A program made the translations under genes and the position numbers. A DNA stretch of 64,000 nt from Antiquaquibacter oligotrophicus (GTDB lineage Bacteria; Actinomycetota; Actinomycetes; Actinomycetales; Microbacteriaceae): the NCBI RefSeq assembly GCF_020535405.1, contig NZ_CP085036.1, positions 2,418,001 through 2,482,000 of the forward strand. The letters run 5' to 3'. The notes beneath the pieces are model-generated. The model did no database searches, was not told where the DNA came from, and saw only the letters and a list, made by a program, of their open reading frames with translations. Within the stretch, counting starts at the first letter, position 1; every line of letters starts with the position of its first letter. This document shows, one piece after another, positions 34,577-43,562 of this stretch.

Positions 34577-34614
34577 GCCTCGCGACCCCGCGTCGGAACA
34601 ACCCGGCCCGCACC
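34577..34614. repeat. 38-bp direct repeat, second copy
   Basis: Second copy of the unit at 34376-34413, differing at two positions. It ends 52 nt before smc. Confidence 0.65.
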
Positions 34615-34666
34615 CATCTAGTACCGTTGACGCAAGCTTCGCGGCGCGAGAAGAAGGGCAGGCCAC

Positions 34667-37600
34667 GTGTATCTGAAGAGCCTGACCCTCAAGGGGTTCA
34701 AGTCCTTCGCGCAGCCGACGACCTTCGCCTTCGAGACGGGCGTGACGTGTGTTGTCGGGCCCAACGGTTCTGGCAAGTCCAACATCGTGGATGCCCTCGC
34801 CTGGGTCATGGGCGAGCAGGGGGCCAAGACGCTCCGCGGCGGCAAGATGGAGGACGTCATCTTCGCCGGTACCGCCACGAAGGGCCCGCTCGGCCGCGCC
34901 GAGGTGGTGCTCACCATCGACAACTCGGATGGCGCCCTGCCGATCGAGTACTCCGAGGTGACGATCAGCCGCACGTTGTTCCGCAACGGCGGCAGCGAGT
35001 ACGCGATCAACGGCGAACAGTGCCGTCTCCTCGACGTGCAGGAGCTTCTCTCCGACTCGGGTCTCGGGCGTGAGATGCACGTCATCGTCGGGCAGGGGCA
35101 ACTGGATGCCGTGCTCCACGCCACCCCGGAGGACCGGAGGGGTTTCATCGAGGAGGCGGCGGGCATCCTCAAGCACCGCAGGCGCAAGGAGAAGACTCTC
35201 CGCAAGCTCGACGCGATGCAGGCCAACCTCACCCGCTTGAGTGATCTGGCCGGCGAGATCCGGCGTCAGCTGAAGCCGTTGGGCGCTCAGGCCGAGGTTG
35301 CCAAGGAGGCGGCATCCATCGCGGCGATCGTGCGCGACGCGCGCGCGAGGCTTCTCGCCGACGAGGTCGTGGAGCTGCGTTCCGCGATCACGGCCTTCTC
35401 GCGCAGCGAGTCCGAGCGCAAGTCCGAGCGAATCGTGTTGCAGGAGCAACTCGATCAGGCAAAACTCCGCGCGAATCGACTCGAGCAGGCGCAGGTGAGT
35501 GACGCCGTCGATGCGGCCCGTCGCACGGCGTTCGGCCTCGAGAGTGTGCAGGAGCGCTTGCGCAGCCTCTTCACTCTCGCGAACCAACAGCTCGCCCTCC
35601 TCGGCCAGCAGGCTGAGGCGCCGGCGCTCGGCACAACCACGAGCGAGTCTGCCGTGACGGATGCCCGCGCCGAGGCCGATCGCCTCGCCGAAACGGTTGC
35701 CGAGGCCGAGGAAGCGGTCGGCGCCGCGGCCGCAGCGACCGCCACCGCGAAGGCTTCCCTCGATTCGCTCGACGAGGAGATCGCGGCCCAGAGCGCGCTC
35801 GTCTCCCGCCACTCGCTCGAACTCGCCGGGCTCGCGGCGAGGGTCGACGTCGCGCGCACCTCCCTCGCCTCTGCGCGCGGTGAGCTCTTGCGGCAGCAGA
35901 ACGCTCTCGAGGCGGCCGAGCAGCGCCGCGACTCGACGCGCACGGAGTTCGTGGCGCTGGAGGCGGAGGCCGCGACGACGACCGAGGGCGATGGTTCGCT
36001 CGATTCCGCGTACGAGGAAGCCGAGGCGGTTGTTGCCGCGATCACGGCCGAGATCGAGGCGCTGCGTGACGAGGTTCACGCGCACGAGCGCGAGCGTGAT
36101 GCCCTCGCGGCGAGAAACTCGGCGCTGTCTCTGGCCGTGGACCAGAAGGACGGCTCGAGCGCTCTCGTGGGGGCTCGGCTCAGTGGCATCCGTGGTCTTG
36201 TCGCGGAGCACGTGAAGATCGAATCGGGTTTCGAGGCGGCGATCGCGGCCGCGCTCGGCTCATTGTCGGATGCCGTGCTCGCTGAGTCCCGCGACTCCGC
36301 GTTCGACGCCCTCGAGCATTCGGCAACCAACGATTTCGGCCGGGTCGAGGTGGTCGTCTCCGACGCACCCGCCGGTTCCGCGACCGCCTTCGCTGCGGAG
36401 GGGGTGCGCCCCGCGGTCGACGTGATCGACGCACCGAGCGGTGTGCTGGGTCTCTTGGCCGGTGTCTCGATCGCCGACGATCTCGCGTCCGCGCGGGCCG
36501 CGTGGGCGTCCGCCCCGGAGGGCACAACGTTTGTCACTCGCGACGGTGACGTGCTCACCCAGTACGTGTTGCGCGGTGGCTCCGGGGCGGGACAGTCGCG
36601 CGTGGAGCTCGTTGCAGAGCGGGATGCCGCCGCCGCGAGACTCGCGACGGTCACAACCCAGATCGAGCGCACCCGATTCGCGCTCGCCGAACGTCGTGGC
36701 GCTCTCGAGACGGCGAAGGCCGAGGCGGCGACAGCGCTTCAGGCTCTTCGCGAGTACGACGCACAACTCGCGGCGCACTCCGAGCAGCTCGGACGCTACC
36801 GCATTCAGCTCGAAGCGGCGCAGGCGGAGTGGGAGCGTCTCTCCGAGGCCGTTGGCATCTCCACGGAAGCCGTGCGCGAGGCGGAGGCCGAGGTCGAGCG
36901 GGCCAAGGCCAGCCACGACGAGTACGAGGCGAAGCCGCGACCGATCCTCGATGTCTCCGCCCGCGATGGCGTGCTCGCCGAGGTTGAGGCGGCCCGCGCC
37001 GCAGAGCTCGAGAAGCGCATGGCGCTCGAGACCATCCGGGAGCGGGTCCGCGCGCAGCGCGCCCACGCGGAACAGCTGGCCCGGCAGGTTGTTGCCGAGC
37101 GCGAAGCGGCAGAGGAGCAGGCCCGGCTCGCCGTCATCCGTCGCCACCAGATGGATGCCGCGAACGAGGTCATCGCGGCCCTGCCCGCAGTGCTCGACGT
37201 CGCGGACCGCTCCGTGTCGGAGGCGCGCGTCCAGCTCGCGGCGGCGGAAGCGGAGCGCGCGGCCCAGAACCAAGAGCTCGCGGATCTTCGTCGCGAGGAG
37301 GCCGCTCTGCGGGAGCGGCTGCACGGTGTGAGCGAGAACGTGCACGGTCTCGAGATGCAGATCTACGAGAAGAAGCTGCACCTCTCGACGCTGTTGGAGC
37401 GCGCGGGGGAGGAGCTGGGCCTCGTCGAGGATGTGCTCGTCGCCGAGTATGGCCCGCAGGTTCCGGTGCCGGATGACGCCGACCTCACCACACCCCCCGC
37501 GCCATCGACCACTTCTCCGGAGGTTTCGGGTGTGGAAGCGCTCTCCGAGGCCGACACGCCGGGGGAGAGCTCGGATGCTCCGGAGAACAGTGTCATCGAG

Positions 37601-38284
37601 GCGACGGGTAAGCCGTTCGTCCGCGCCGAACAGGAGGCCCGCCTTGCGCGCGCCGAGCGCAAGCTCGCCCAACTGGGTCGCGTGAACCCGCTCGCACTCG
37701 AAGAGTTCGCCGCCCTCGAGCAGCGCCACAAGTTCCTCACCGAGCAGCTCACCGACCTCACCAACACGCGTAAGGACTTGCTCACGATCATCGAGGAGCT
37801 CGACGAGAAGATGCAGGACATCTTCGCGAGCGCCTTCGAGGACACCAAGGCGGCGTTCGGGCAGGTGTTCCCCGTCTTGTTCCCGGGCGGGACGGGCAGC
37901 ATCCATCTGACTGACCCCGAGAACATGCTCACGACGGGAATCGAGGTGAGTGTGAAGCCGGCCGGCAAAAAGATCGAGCGACTCTCTCTGCTGAGCGGCG
38001 GTGAGCGGTCGCTCGCGGCGGTCGCGCTCCTCATCGCCATCTTCAAGGCGAGGCCCAGCCCGTTCTACATCATGGACGAGGTTGAGGCGGCGCTCGACGA
38101 TGCCAACCTCGGCCGCCTGCTCGCGATTTTTGAGGATCTTCGCCAGAGTTCGCAGCTCATCGTCATCACACACCAGAAGCGCACCATGGAGATCGCGGAC
38201 GCCCTCTACGGGGTCAGCATGCGTGCCGACGGCATCAGCGCCGTTGTGGGACAGCGCGTCGGCGATCGCGCCGCCGCGGGCTAG
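34667..38284 (+). CDS. smc: Chromosome segregation protein SMC
   Basis: SMC (1205 aa) is the core of bacterial condensin with ScpA/ScpB. Walker A is VVGPNGSGKSNIVDA (about 30-44), followed by two long Ala/Glu/Arg-rich coiled coils around a hinge (about 515-650). The C-terminal head has the signature LSGGERSLAAVALLIA (about 1107) and Walker B FYIMDEVEAALDD. A Pro/Ser/Thr-rich non-coil insertion occupies about residues 930-985, just before the C-terminal head. GTG start. The end overlaps the convergent GH13 gene by 4 nt. Confidence 0.97.
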   Translation: MYLKSLTLKGFKSFAQPTTFAFETGVTCVVGPNGSGKSNIVDALAWVMGEQGAKTLRGGKMEDVIFAGTATKGPLGRAEVVLTIDNSDGALPIEYSEVTISRTLFRNGGSEYAINGEQCRLLDVQELLSDSGLGREMHVIVGQGQLDAVLHATPEDRRGFIEEAAGILKHRRRKEKTLRKLDAMQANLTRLSDLAGEIRRQLKPLGAQAEVAKEAASIAAIVRDARARLLADEVVELRSAITAFSRSESERKSERIVLQEQLDQAKLRANRLEQAQVSDAVDAARRTAFGLESVQERLRSLFTLANQQLALLGQQAEAPALGTTTSESAVTDARAEADRLAETVAEAEEAVGAAAAATATAKASLDSLDEEIAAQSALVSRHSLELAGLAARVDVARTSLASARGELLRQQNALEAAEQRRDSTRTEFVALEAEAATTTEGDGSLDSAYEEAEAVVAAITAEIEALRDEVHAHERERDALAARNSALSLAVDQKDGSSALVGARLSGIRGLVAEHVKIESGFEAAIAAALGSLSDAVLAESRDSAFDALEHSATNDFGRVEVVVSDAPAGSATAFAAEGVRPAVDVIDAPSGVLGLLAGVSIADDLASARAAWASAPEGTTFVTRDGDVLTQYVLRGGSGAGQSRVELVAERDAAAARLATVTTQIERTRFALAERRGALETAKAEAATALQALREYDAQLAAHSEQLGRYRIQLEAAQAEWERLSEAVGISTEAVREAEAEVERAKASHDEYEAKPRPILDVSARDGVLAEVEAARAAELEKRMALETIRERVRAQRAHAEQLARQVVAEREAAEEQARLAVIRRHQMDAANEVIAALPAVLDVADRSVSEARVQLAAAEAERAAQNQELADLRREEAALRERLHGVSENVHGLEMQIYEKKLHLSTLLERAGEELGLVEDVLVAEYGPQVPVPDDADLTTPPAPSTTSPEVSGVEALSEADTPGESSDAPENSVIEATGKPFVRAEQEARLARAERKLAQLGRVNPLALEEFAALEQRHKFLTEQLTDLTNTRKDLLTIIEELDEKMQDIFASAFEDTKAAFGQVFPVLFPGGTGSIHLTDPENMLTTGIEVSVKPAGKKIERLSLLSGGERSLAAVALLIAIFKARPSPFYIMDEVEAALDDANLGRLLAIFEDLRQSSQLIVITHQKRTMEIADALYGVSMRADGISAVVGQRVGDRAAAG

Positions 38285-39957
38285 GCGAGCCGTTTGCCGG
38301 ATGGCCGGATGAACCGCAACCAGCGGTAGCCGTACCCGTCCATCGAGAGACTGATGCTCCCGTCACTCTCGGCGGTGACGGTTCGGTTCTCCACGAGCAG
38401 GTCGACGAGGATCTCGCTCGGGTCGTAGTCGCGGATGCGGAAGCTGACGGTCGAAGGCTCCGACGAGAAGTTGTGTACCGCGAGCATCCGGCCCTCTTCG
38501 CCCGTGAGTGTGTGTACGAGCACTCCCTCGGTCGACTGCTCGATGACCTCGCACACCCCCCAGCCCATCTCGGGCGAGGCTCGGTAGCGCTCGGCGAGAC
38601 GTTTGATGAAGTTCAACAACGAGTCGGGATCGTGGCGCTGGTCGGAGACGTTGACGTGCTCGGGACCGAACGGCCCCGTCACGACCGGTGAGACGAGTCG
38701 TCGCGGCGGGGCGTCGGAGAAACCGCCGTTCTTCTCGGCAGTCCACTGCATCGGGGTCCGAACCGCGGTACGGTCGCCCGCCTCCAGGTTTTCTCCCATA
38801 CCGATCTCTTCGCCGTAAAAAAGAACCGGGGTGCCGGGGAGGGAGAACATCAGGCTGTAGACCATACGAATACGGCGCGGGTCACCACCGAGCATGGGCG
38901 GTAGACGACGGATGATGCCGCGACCGTAGACCTGCATATGCTCCTCCGGCCCGAAGGCCGCGAAAACCTCCTCGCGCTCGGCATCCGTGAGCTTGTCCAG
39001 GGTGAGCTCGTCGTGGTTGCGCACGAAGTTCGCCCACTGGGACTGGATGGAGACCTCCGGGCGTGACTGAAGCGCCGTGACGAGTGCCGCCGGGTTTTCT
39101 CGCGCGAGCGAGAGGAACAGGTTCTGCATCGTGATGAAGTCGAACTGCATGGTCAGTCCGTCGGCGCCGTCGCCCCCGAAGTACTCGACTTGCTCGTCTC
39201 GCGGCAGGTTGGCCTCGCCCAGCATGATGGCGTCCCCGGAGCGGCGACCGAGGAACGCCCGCAGCGATCGCAGGAACTTCAGCGGGTCTCCGAGGGCGTC
39301 CTGCTCCTCCTCGACGCCGGTGGGGTCGAGAAGGAAGGGCACGGCATCAACTCGGAAGCCGGAAACGCCCAGCTGGAGCCAGAGGTCCATGATCTTGGCG
39401 ACTTCGTCTCGAACCTTGGGGTTGGTGATGTTGAGGTCGGGCTGGAACGAGTAGAAGTGGTGCAGGTAGTACTGGCCCGCTTTCTCGTCGTAGCTCCAGA
39501 TTCCGTCCTCGACGTCAGGGAAGACGTTGGGTGTCTTCTTGCGCGGCTTGGTGTCGCGCCAGACGTAGTAGTCCCGATAGGGCGACTCGGGGTCGGAGCG
39601 TGCCGCCGTGAACCACGGGTGCTGATCGGAGGTGTGGTTGATGACGAGATCGATGATCACCCGGATGCCGCGGTCTCCGGCCATCCGGATCATCTCCACA
39701 AAATCGCCGAGATTGCCGAGTTCTGGCTGCACCCCGTAGTAATCGGAGATGTCGTACCCGTCGTCCTTACCGGGTGTCGGGTAGAACGGCATGAGCCACA
39801 GGCACGTGACCCCGAGCTCTTCGAGGTAGTCCATGCGGTGCGCCAAACCTTCGAAGTCGCCGCACCCGTCGTCGTTGAAGTCGAGAAAGGTCTCGACGTC
39901 GAGGCAATAGACGACGGCGGTTTTCCACCACAGGTCGCTTGTGTCCGTAATTCGCAT
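38281..39957 (-). CDS. GH13 alpha-amylase family protein (trehalose-synthase-like), second paralogue
   Basis: A 558-aa GH13 enzyme. The triad is visible as D204 (GFRVDAVPF), E248 (MLGEANLP) and D316 (VRNHDEL), and the domain-B entry DLVINHTSDQHPWF is intact. The N-terminus (SDLWWKTAVVYCLDVETFLD) and small C-terminal beta domain resemble the trehalose synthase/alpha-amylase branch, which interconverts or hydrolyses maltose-type sugars. There is no signal peptide, so it is cytoplasmic. It follows its same-length paralogue by 26 nt in one operon. Confidence 0.88.
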   Translation of the reverse strand: MRITDTSDLWWKTAVVYCLDVETFLDFNDDGCGDFEGLAHRMDYLEELGVTCLWLMPFYPTPGKDDGYDISDYYGVQPELGNLGDFVEMIRMAGDRGIRVIIDLVINHTSDQHPWFTAARSDPESPYRDYYVWRDTKPRKKTPNVFPDVEDGIWSYDEKAGQYYLHHFYSFQPDLNITNPKVRDEVAKIMDLWLQLGVSGFRVDAVPFLLDPTGVEEEQDALGDPLKFLRSLRAFLGRRSGDAIMLGEANLPRDEQVEYFGGDGADGLTMQFDFITMQNLFLSLARENPAALVTALQSRPEVSIQSQWANFVRNHDELTLDKLTDAEREEVFAAFGPEEHMQVYGRGIIRRLPPMLGGDPRRIRMVYSLMFSLPGTPVLFYGEEIGMGENLEAGDRTAVRTPMQWTAEKNGGFSDAPPRRLVSPVVTGPFGPEHVNVSDQRHDPDSLLNFIKRLAERYRASPEMGWGVCEVIEQSTEGVLVHTLTGEEGRMLAVHNFSSEPSTVSFRIRDYDPSEILVDLLVENRTVTAESDGSISLSMDGYGYRWLRFIRPSGKRLA

Positions 39958-39983
39958 CGTTCAACCTCCTGGTGGGTCGGCGC

Positions 39984-41660
39984 TCAGCCGAGTCGTTTGG
40001 TCTCGGCCGGCAGTACCCGCAACCAGCGATAGTCGTAGCCGTCGAGGGGAATCGTGATGGTGCCGTCCCCGTCGTAGGACATGGTGCGGTCGTTCACGAG
40101 AAGATCGACGAGTGTGCTGCCGTGTTCCATCCCCTCGAGCGCGAGTGTGACCGTCGCTGGTTCGGGTGCGAAGTTGTGGAGTGCGAGCATCCGCCCCTCC
40201 TCGCCGGTGAGGGTGTGTGCGAGCACGGTCGGGGCGTCGTGGTCGTACACCTCGCACTGGCCCCAACCCATCTCCGCGGATGCCCGATACCGCTCGATGA
40301 TGCGTTTCATGAAGTTCAGCATCGAGTCGTCGTCGTGGCGCTGGTCGGTGGCGTTCACGTGTTCGGGACCGTACGCACCCTCCGTCACGGGCCTCACGAG
40401 CTTCCGCCGCGGTGCGTGGGAGAAGCCGCCGCCAGCTTCGTTCGTCCACTGCATGGGGGTTCGTACTCCGGTGCGATCGTCTAGATCCGGGTTCTCGCCC
40501 ATCCCGATTTCTTCGCCGTAGTACAGCACCGGGGTGCCCGGGAGGCTGAACATGAGGCTGTAGGCCATCCGCACGCGCCGAGGGTCGCCGCCGAGCATGG
40601 GCGGCAACCGACGCGTGATGCCGCGTCCGTGGAATCGCATCTCCGGTTCCGGGGCGAAGGCGTCGAAGACTTCGTCACGCTCGGACTCGCTCAGTTTGTC
40701 GAGGGTGAGCTCGTCGTGGTTGCGCACGAAGTTGGCCCACTGCGACTCGATGGCGATGTCGGGTCGGGCCTTCAAAGCCTCGACGAGTGGCGTTGGATCT
40801 TGGCGGGCGAGGGCGAGATACATCTGCTGGTTGGCGACGAAGTCGAACTGCATGGTGAGGCCGTCGCCGTCGCTCCCGCCGAAGTACGCGACCTGTTCGT
40901 CGTGCGGGATGTTGGCCTCTCCGAGCATCATCGCGTCACCGGAACGCCGGCCGAGGAAGGCACGGAGCGACTTGAGGAAGTCGAGGGGGTCGTCGAGGGC
41001 ACCGGGCGCGTCCTCGGCGCCGGAATGGTCGATGAGGAAGGGGACGGCGTCAACCCTGAACCCCGAGACGCCCAACTGCAACCAGAAGCCCATGATTTTG
41101 GCCACGGCATCCCGAACTGCGGGGTTGGTCACGTTGAGGTCTGGCTGGAACGAGTAGAACCGATGTTGGTAGTACTGCTCGGCCTTCTCGTCGTAGCTCC
41201 AGATGCCGTCCTCCACGTCGGGGAACTCGTTCTGCTCCTTGGTACGCGGTGTGCGGTCGCGCCACACGTAGAAGTCGCGGTACGGCGACTCGGGGTCGGA
41301 GCGGGCGGCTGTGAACCACGGATGCTGGTCCGACGTGTGATTGACGACGAGGTCGACGATGACCCGGATGCCCCGATCCTCCGCCATGCGGATCATCTCC
41401 ACGAAGTCGCCCAAATCCCCGAGCTCCCGGCGAATTCCGTAGTACTCGGACACGTCGTACCCATCGTCACCGCCCGGGCTCGGGTAGAACGGCATGAGCC
41501 ACAGGCACGTGACGCCCAGTTCCTGTAGATAGTCGATGCGGTGGGCGAGGCCCGCGAAGTCGCCGACACCGTCATCGTCGTAGTCGAGGAAAGTCGCGAC
41601 ATCGAGGCAGTAGATGACAGCCGACTTCCACCACAGGTCACTCGTGTCGGTGATCCTCAT
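39984..41660 (-). CDS. GH13 alpha-amylase family protein (trehalose-synthase-like), first paralogue
   Basis: Also 558 aa and colinear with the downstream protein: the catalytic residues fall at the same positions (D204, E248, D316). The ATG at 41660 starts MRITDTSDLWWKS, and the ORF is open far upstream but only noise precedes this start. It overlaps the LLM oxidoreductase stop by 4 nt. The sequences diverge mainly in the insert after D204 and the C-terminal beta domain, suggesting duplication and substrate divergence. Confidence 0.88.
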   Translation of the reverse strand: MRITDTSDLWWKSAVIYCLDVATFLDYDDDGVGDFAGLAHRIDYLQELGVTCLWLMPFYPSPGGDDGYDVSEYYGIRRELGDLGDFVEMIRMAEDRGIRVIVDLVVNHTSDQHPWFTAARSDPESPYRDFYVWRDRTPRTKEQNEFPDVEDGIWSYDEKAEQYYQHRFYSFQPDLNVTNPAVRDAVAKIMGFWLQLGVSGFRVDAVPFLIDHSGAEDAPGALDDPLDFLKSLRAFLGRRSGDAMMLGEANIPHDEQVAYFGGSDGDGLTMQFDFVANQQMYLALARQDPTPLVEALKARPDIAIESQWANFVRNHDELTLDKLSESERDEVFDAFAPEPEMRFHGRGITRRLPPMLGGDPRRVRMAYSLMFSLPGTPVLYYGEEIGMGENPDLDDRTGVRTPMQWTNEAGGGFSHAPRRKLVRPVTEGAYGPEHVNATDQRHDDDSMLNFMKRIIERYRASAEMGWGQCEVYDHDAPTVLAHTLTGEEGRMLALHNFAPEPATVTLALEGMEHGSTLVDLLVNDRTMSYDGDGTITIPLDGYDYRWLRVLPAETKRLG

Positions 41661-42613
41661 GCGGCGAACTCCGGCAGCACGTTCTGCGCGTAGGTGTCGA
41701 TGAAGGGTTTCTGGTTCTTGCCCACGTGATGCACGTAGACCGAATCGAACCCGAGGTCCAGATAGCGGCGGAGGGTGTCCCGATGCACCGCGGGATCGGA
41801 GGACACCAGCACACCCTGCGCGACGTCCTCGGGTCGGACCCGCTCGGACGCTACCTCGAACGCTTCGACCGTCTCCAGGTCCCACGAGACGGGGGCCGCG
41901 AACGTGTTGTTGCGCCACTGATCGAACGCGATCTCCAGGGCCTCGGCATCCGTCGGCGCCCACGAGACGTGCACCTGAACGATAAGCGGGCCGGCGCCCC
42001 CGCCATCGCGATAGGCGTCGATGACACGCGTGAGGTCGTCGTCGGGCTGGGCGACGGTGGCGAGGCCGTCGGCCCAACCGCCCGCCCAACGTGCCGTTTC
42101 GGCGCTCACGGCCGCGGCAAGGAGTTGCGGCTTCTGCTGAGGGAGGGTCCACAGTTTGGCGCGATCCACGGTGACGAGCCCGTCGTGACTGACGACCTCG
42201 CCGTCGAACAGCGCGCGCATCACCTCAACACATTCGAGCAGGCGCTGGTTGCGGAGTTCTTTGCGCGGCCATCCCTCACCGGTGATGTGCTCGTTGAGGG
42301 CCTCGCCGGATCCGAGTGCCACCCACACCCTGCCCTCGTACATCTGCCCGAGGGTGGCGAGAGCTTGAGCGATGATGGCCGGGTGGTAGCGCTGGCCGGG
42401 TGCGTTGACGGCGCCGAACGAGAGGCTCGTCGCCTGCAGCGCCGAGCCGAGCCAGCTCCAGGCGAACCCCGATTCGCCCTGCCGTTCGCTCCACGGCGCG
42501 AAGTGATCCGAACACATTGCCGCCTCAAAGCCAGCGGATTCTGCGAGCTGCACCGCTTCCAGCAGGCTCGCGGGCGACAGTTGCTCGTGGGATGCGTGAA
42601 AGCCGATTGCCAT
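41657..42613 (-). CDS. LLM-class oxidoreductase (TIGR03885-like)
   Basis: A 318-aa luciferase-like protein. The opening IGFHASHEQLSPASLLEAVQ, AMCSDHFAPWSERQGESGFA and NAPGQRYHPAIIAQALATLG are typical of the TIGR03885-type clade, described as possibly having reverted from F420 to a flavin. A sugar-phosphate dehydrogenase-like role has been assumed for relatives. It leads the operon with the two GH13 genes, overlapping the first by 4 nt, so its substrate may be a trehalose- or maltose-derived sugar. Confidence 0.85.
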   Translation of the reverse strand: MAIGFHASHEQLSPASLLEAVQLAESAGFEAAMCSDHFAPWSERQGESGFAWSWLGSALQATSLSFGAVNAPGQRYHPAIIAQALATLGQMYEGRVWVALGSGEALNEHITGEGWPRKELRNQRLLECVEVMRALFDGEVVSHDGLVTVDRAKLWTLPQQKPQLLAAAVSAETARWAGGWADGLATVAQPDDDLTRVIDAYRDGGGAGPLIVQVHVSWAPTDAEALEIAFDQWRNNTFAAPVSWDLETVEAFEVASERVRPEDVAQGVLVSSDPAVHRDTLRRYLDLGFDSVYVHHVGKNQKPFIDTYAQNVLPEFAA

Positions 42614-42691
42614 CCATCAACCCTTCGCGACGGGTGGTGGCGCGGTCAACGACTTGACACCCGTCCCTCCGTCAGGCCATAGCCTTGGATC

Positions 42692-43558
42692 ATGGCGAGT
42701 TGGTCACTGGGTGGAGCCCTCAAAGGCATGTTCTCTCGAGCGACGATCGACGAGACGACGTGGGAAGACCTCGAGGATGCCCTGCTCGGGGCCGACTTCG
42801 GGCCCGACATCACCGAGTCCATCGTCGATGAGCTTCGCGCGAGCGTTGCCAAGTACCGCACGACGGACCCTGCCGACCTACGACGGATGCTCCGCGAGAA
42901 CCTCGAGGAGCGTCTCTCGCGACTCGACCCGACCCTCAAGCTCACCGCCCGCCCCGCCGTTGTGCTCGTTGTTGGCGTCAATGGTGTCGGCAAGACGACA
43001 ACGATCGGCAAGTTCGCGAAGTTCCTCGTCGGTTACGGGCGGACCGTGGTTGTGGGTGCGGCTGACACGTTCCGCGCGGCGGCGGTGGAGCAGCTCGCGA
43101 CGTGGGCCGAGCGGGGTGGCGCCGAGATCGTGCGACCTCAACAGCAGGGTCAGGATCCGGCATCCGTCGCCTTCCAAACGGTGGAGCGTGCGCAGCGCGA
43201 CGGCATCGACATCGCGATCATCGATACCGCCGGTCGGCTCCAAACCAAGAGCGGGCTCATGGATGAGCTCGGCAAGATCCGCCGCGTGATCGAGAAGCAG
43301 ACCGAGATCGCCGAGGTGCTCCTCGTTCTGGATGCGACGACCGGCCAGAACGGACTCGCTCAAGCCGAGGCGTTCATCCAGCACGCCGGTGTGACCGGGC
43401 TCGTGCTCACCAAACTCGACGGCTCCGCGAAGGGGGGCTTTGTGCTCGCGGTCCAGGAGAAGACCGGCATCCCCATCAAGCTGGTCGGCCAGGGGGAGGG
43501 AATCGGGGACCTCACGGGCTTCACTCCGCACGTCTTCGTGCAGGGACTCGTCGGGTAA
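42692..43558 (+). CDS. ftsY: Signal recognition particle receptor FtsY
   Basis: FtsY (288 aa) receives SRP-ribosome complexes at the membrane. It is the NG-domain only: N domain (1-85), then GVNGVGKTTTIGKFAKFL, DTFRAAAVEQL, IDTAGRLQTK and TKLDGSAKGG. The acidic A domain of E. coli FtsY is absent and replaced by a short amphipathic start (ASWSLGGALKGMF). TAGCCT ends 6 nt before the ATG. Confidence 0.96.
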   Translation: MASWSLGGALKGMFSRATIDETTWEDLEDALLGADFGPDITESIVDELRASVAKYRTTDPADLRRMLRENLEERLSRLDPTLKLTARPAVVLVVGVNGVGKTTTIGKFAKFLVGYGRTVVVGAADTFRAAAVEQLATWAERGGAEIVRPQQQGQDPASVAFQTVERAQRDGIDIAIIDTAGRLQTKSGLMDELGKIRRVIEKQTEIAEVLLVLDATTGQNGLAQAEAFIQHAGVTGLVLTKLDGSAKGGFVLAVQEKTGIPIKLVGQGEGIGDLTGFTPHVFVQGLVG

Positions 43559-43562
43559 GCGC

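Larger units (their letters stand above)
34211..34666. repeat. 456-nt GC-rich spacer with two palindromic repeat copies and a direct repeat
   Basis: No gene is supported in this gap between mutM and smc. It holds two copies of the dispersed palindrome (34283-34351 and 34445-34517) and a 38-bp direct repeat (34376-34413 and 34577-34614, two mismatches). The rest is C/G-rich sequence with extreme pyrimidine strand bias near 34211-34260. The smc promoter must lie in its last part. Confidence 0.75.

Noticed and set aside
34211..34620. Possible small coding regions in the mutM-smc gap
   Set aside because: The ORFs are Arg/Pro/Ala-rich, conflict across frames and coincide with the palindromic repeats. 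No ribosome-binding site or promoter supports them.
39984..42152. A 722-aa reading frame for the first GH13 paralogue
   Set aside because: The extra N-terminal part overlaps the LLM gene and has the composition of a shadow frame. The ATG at 41660 gives the same length and N-terminus as the paralogue.
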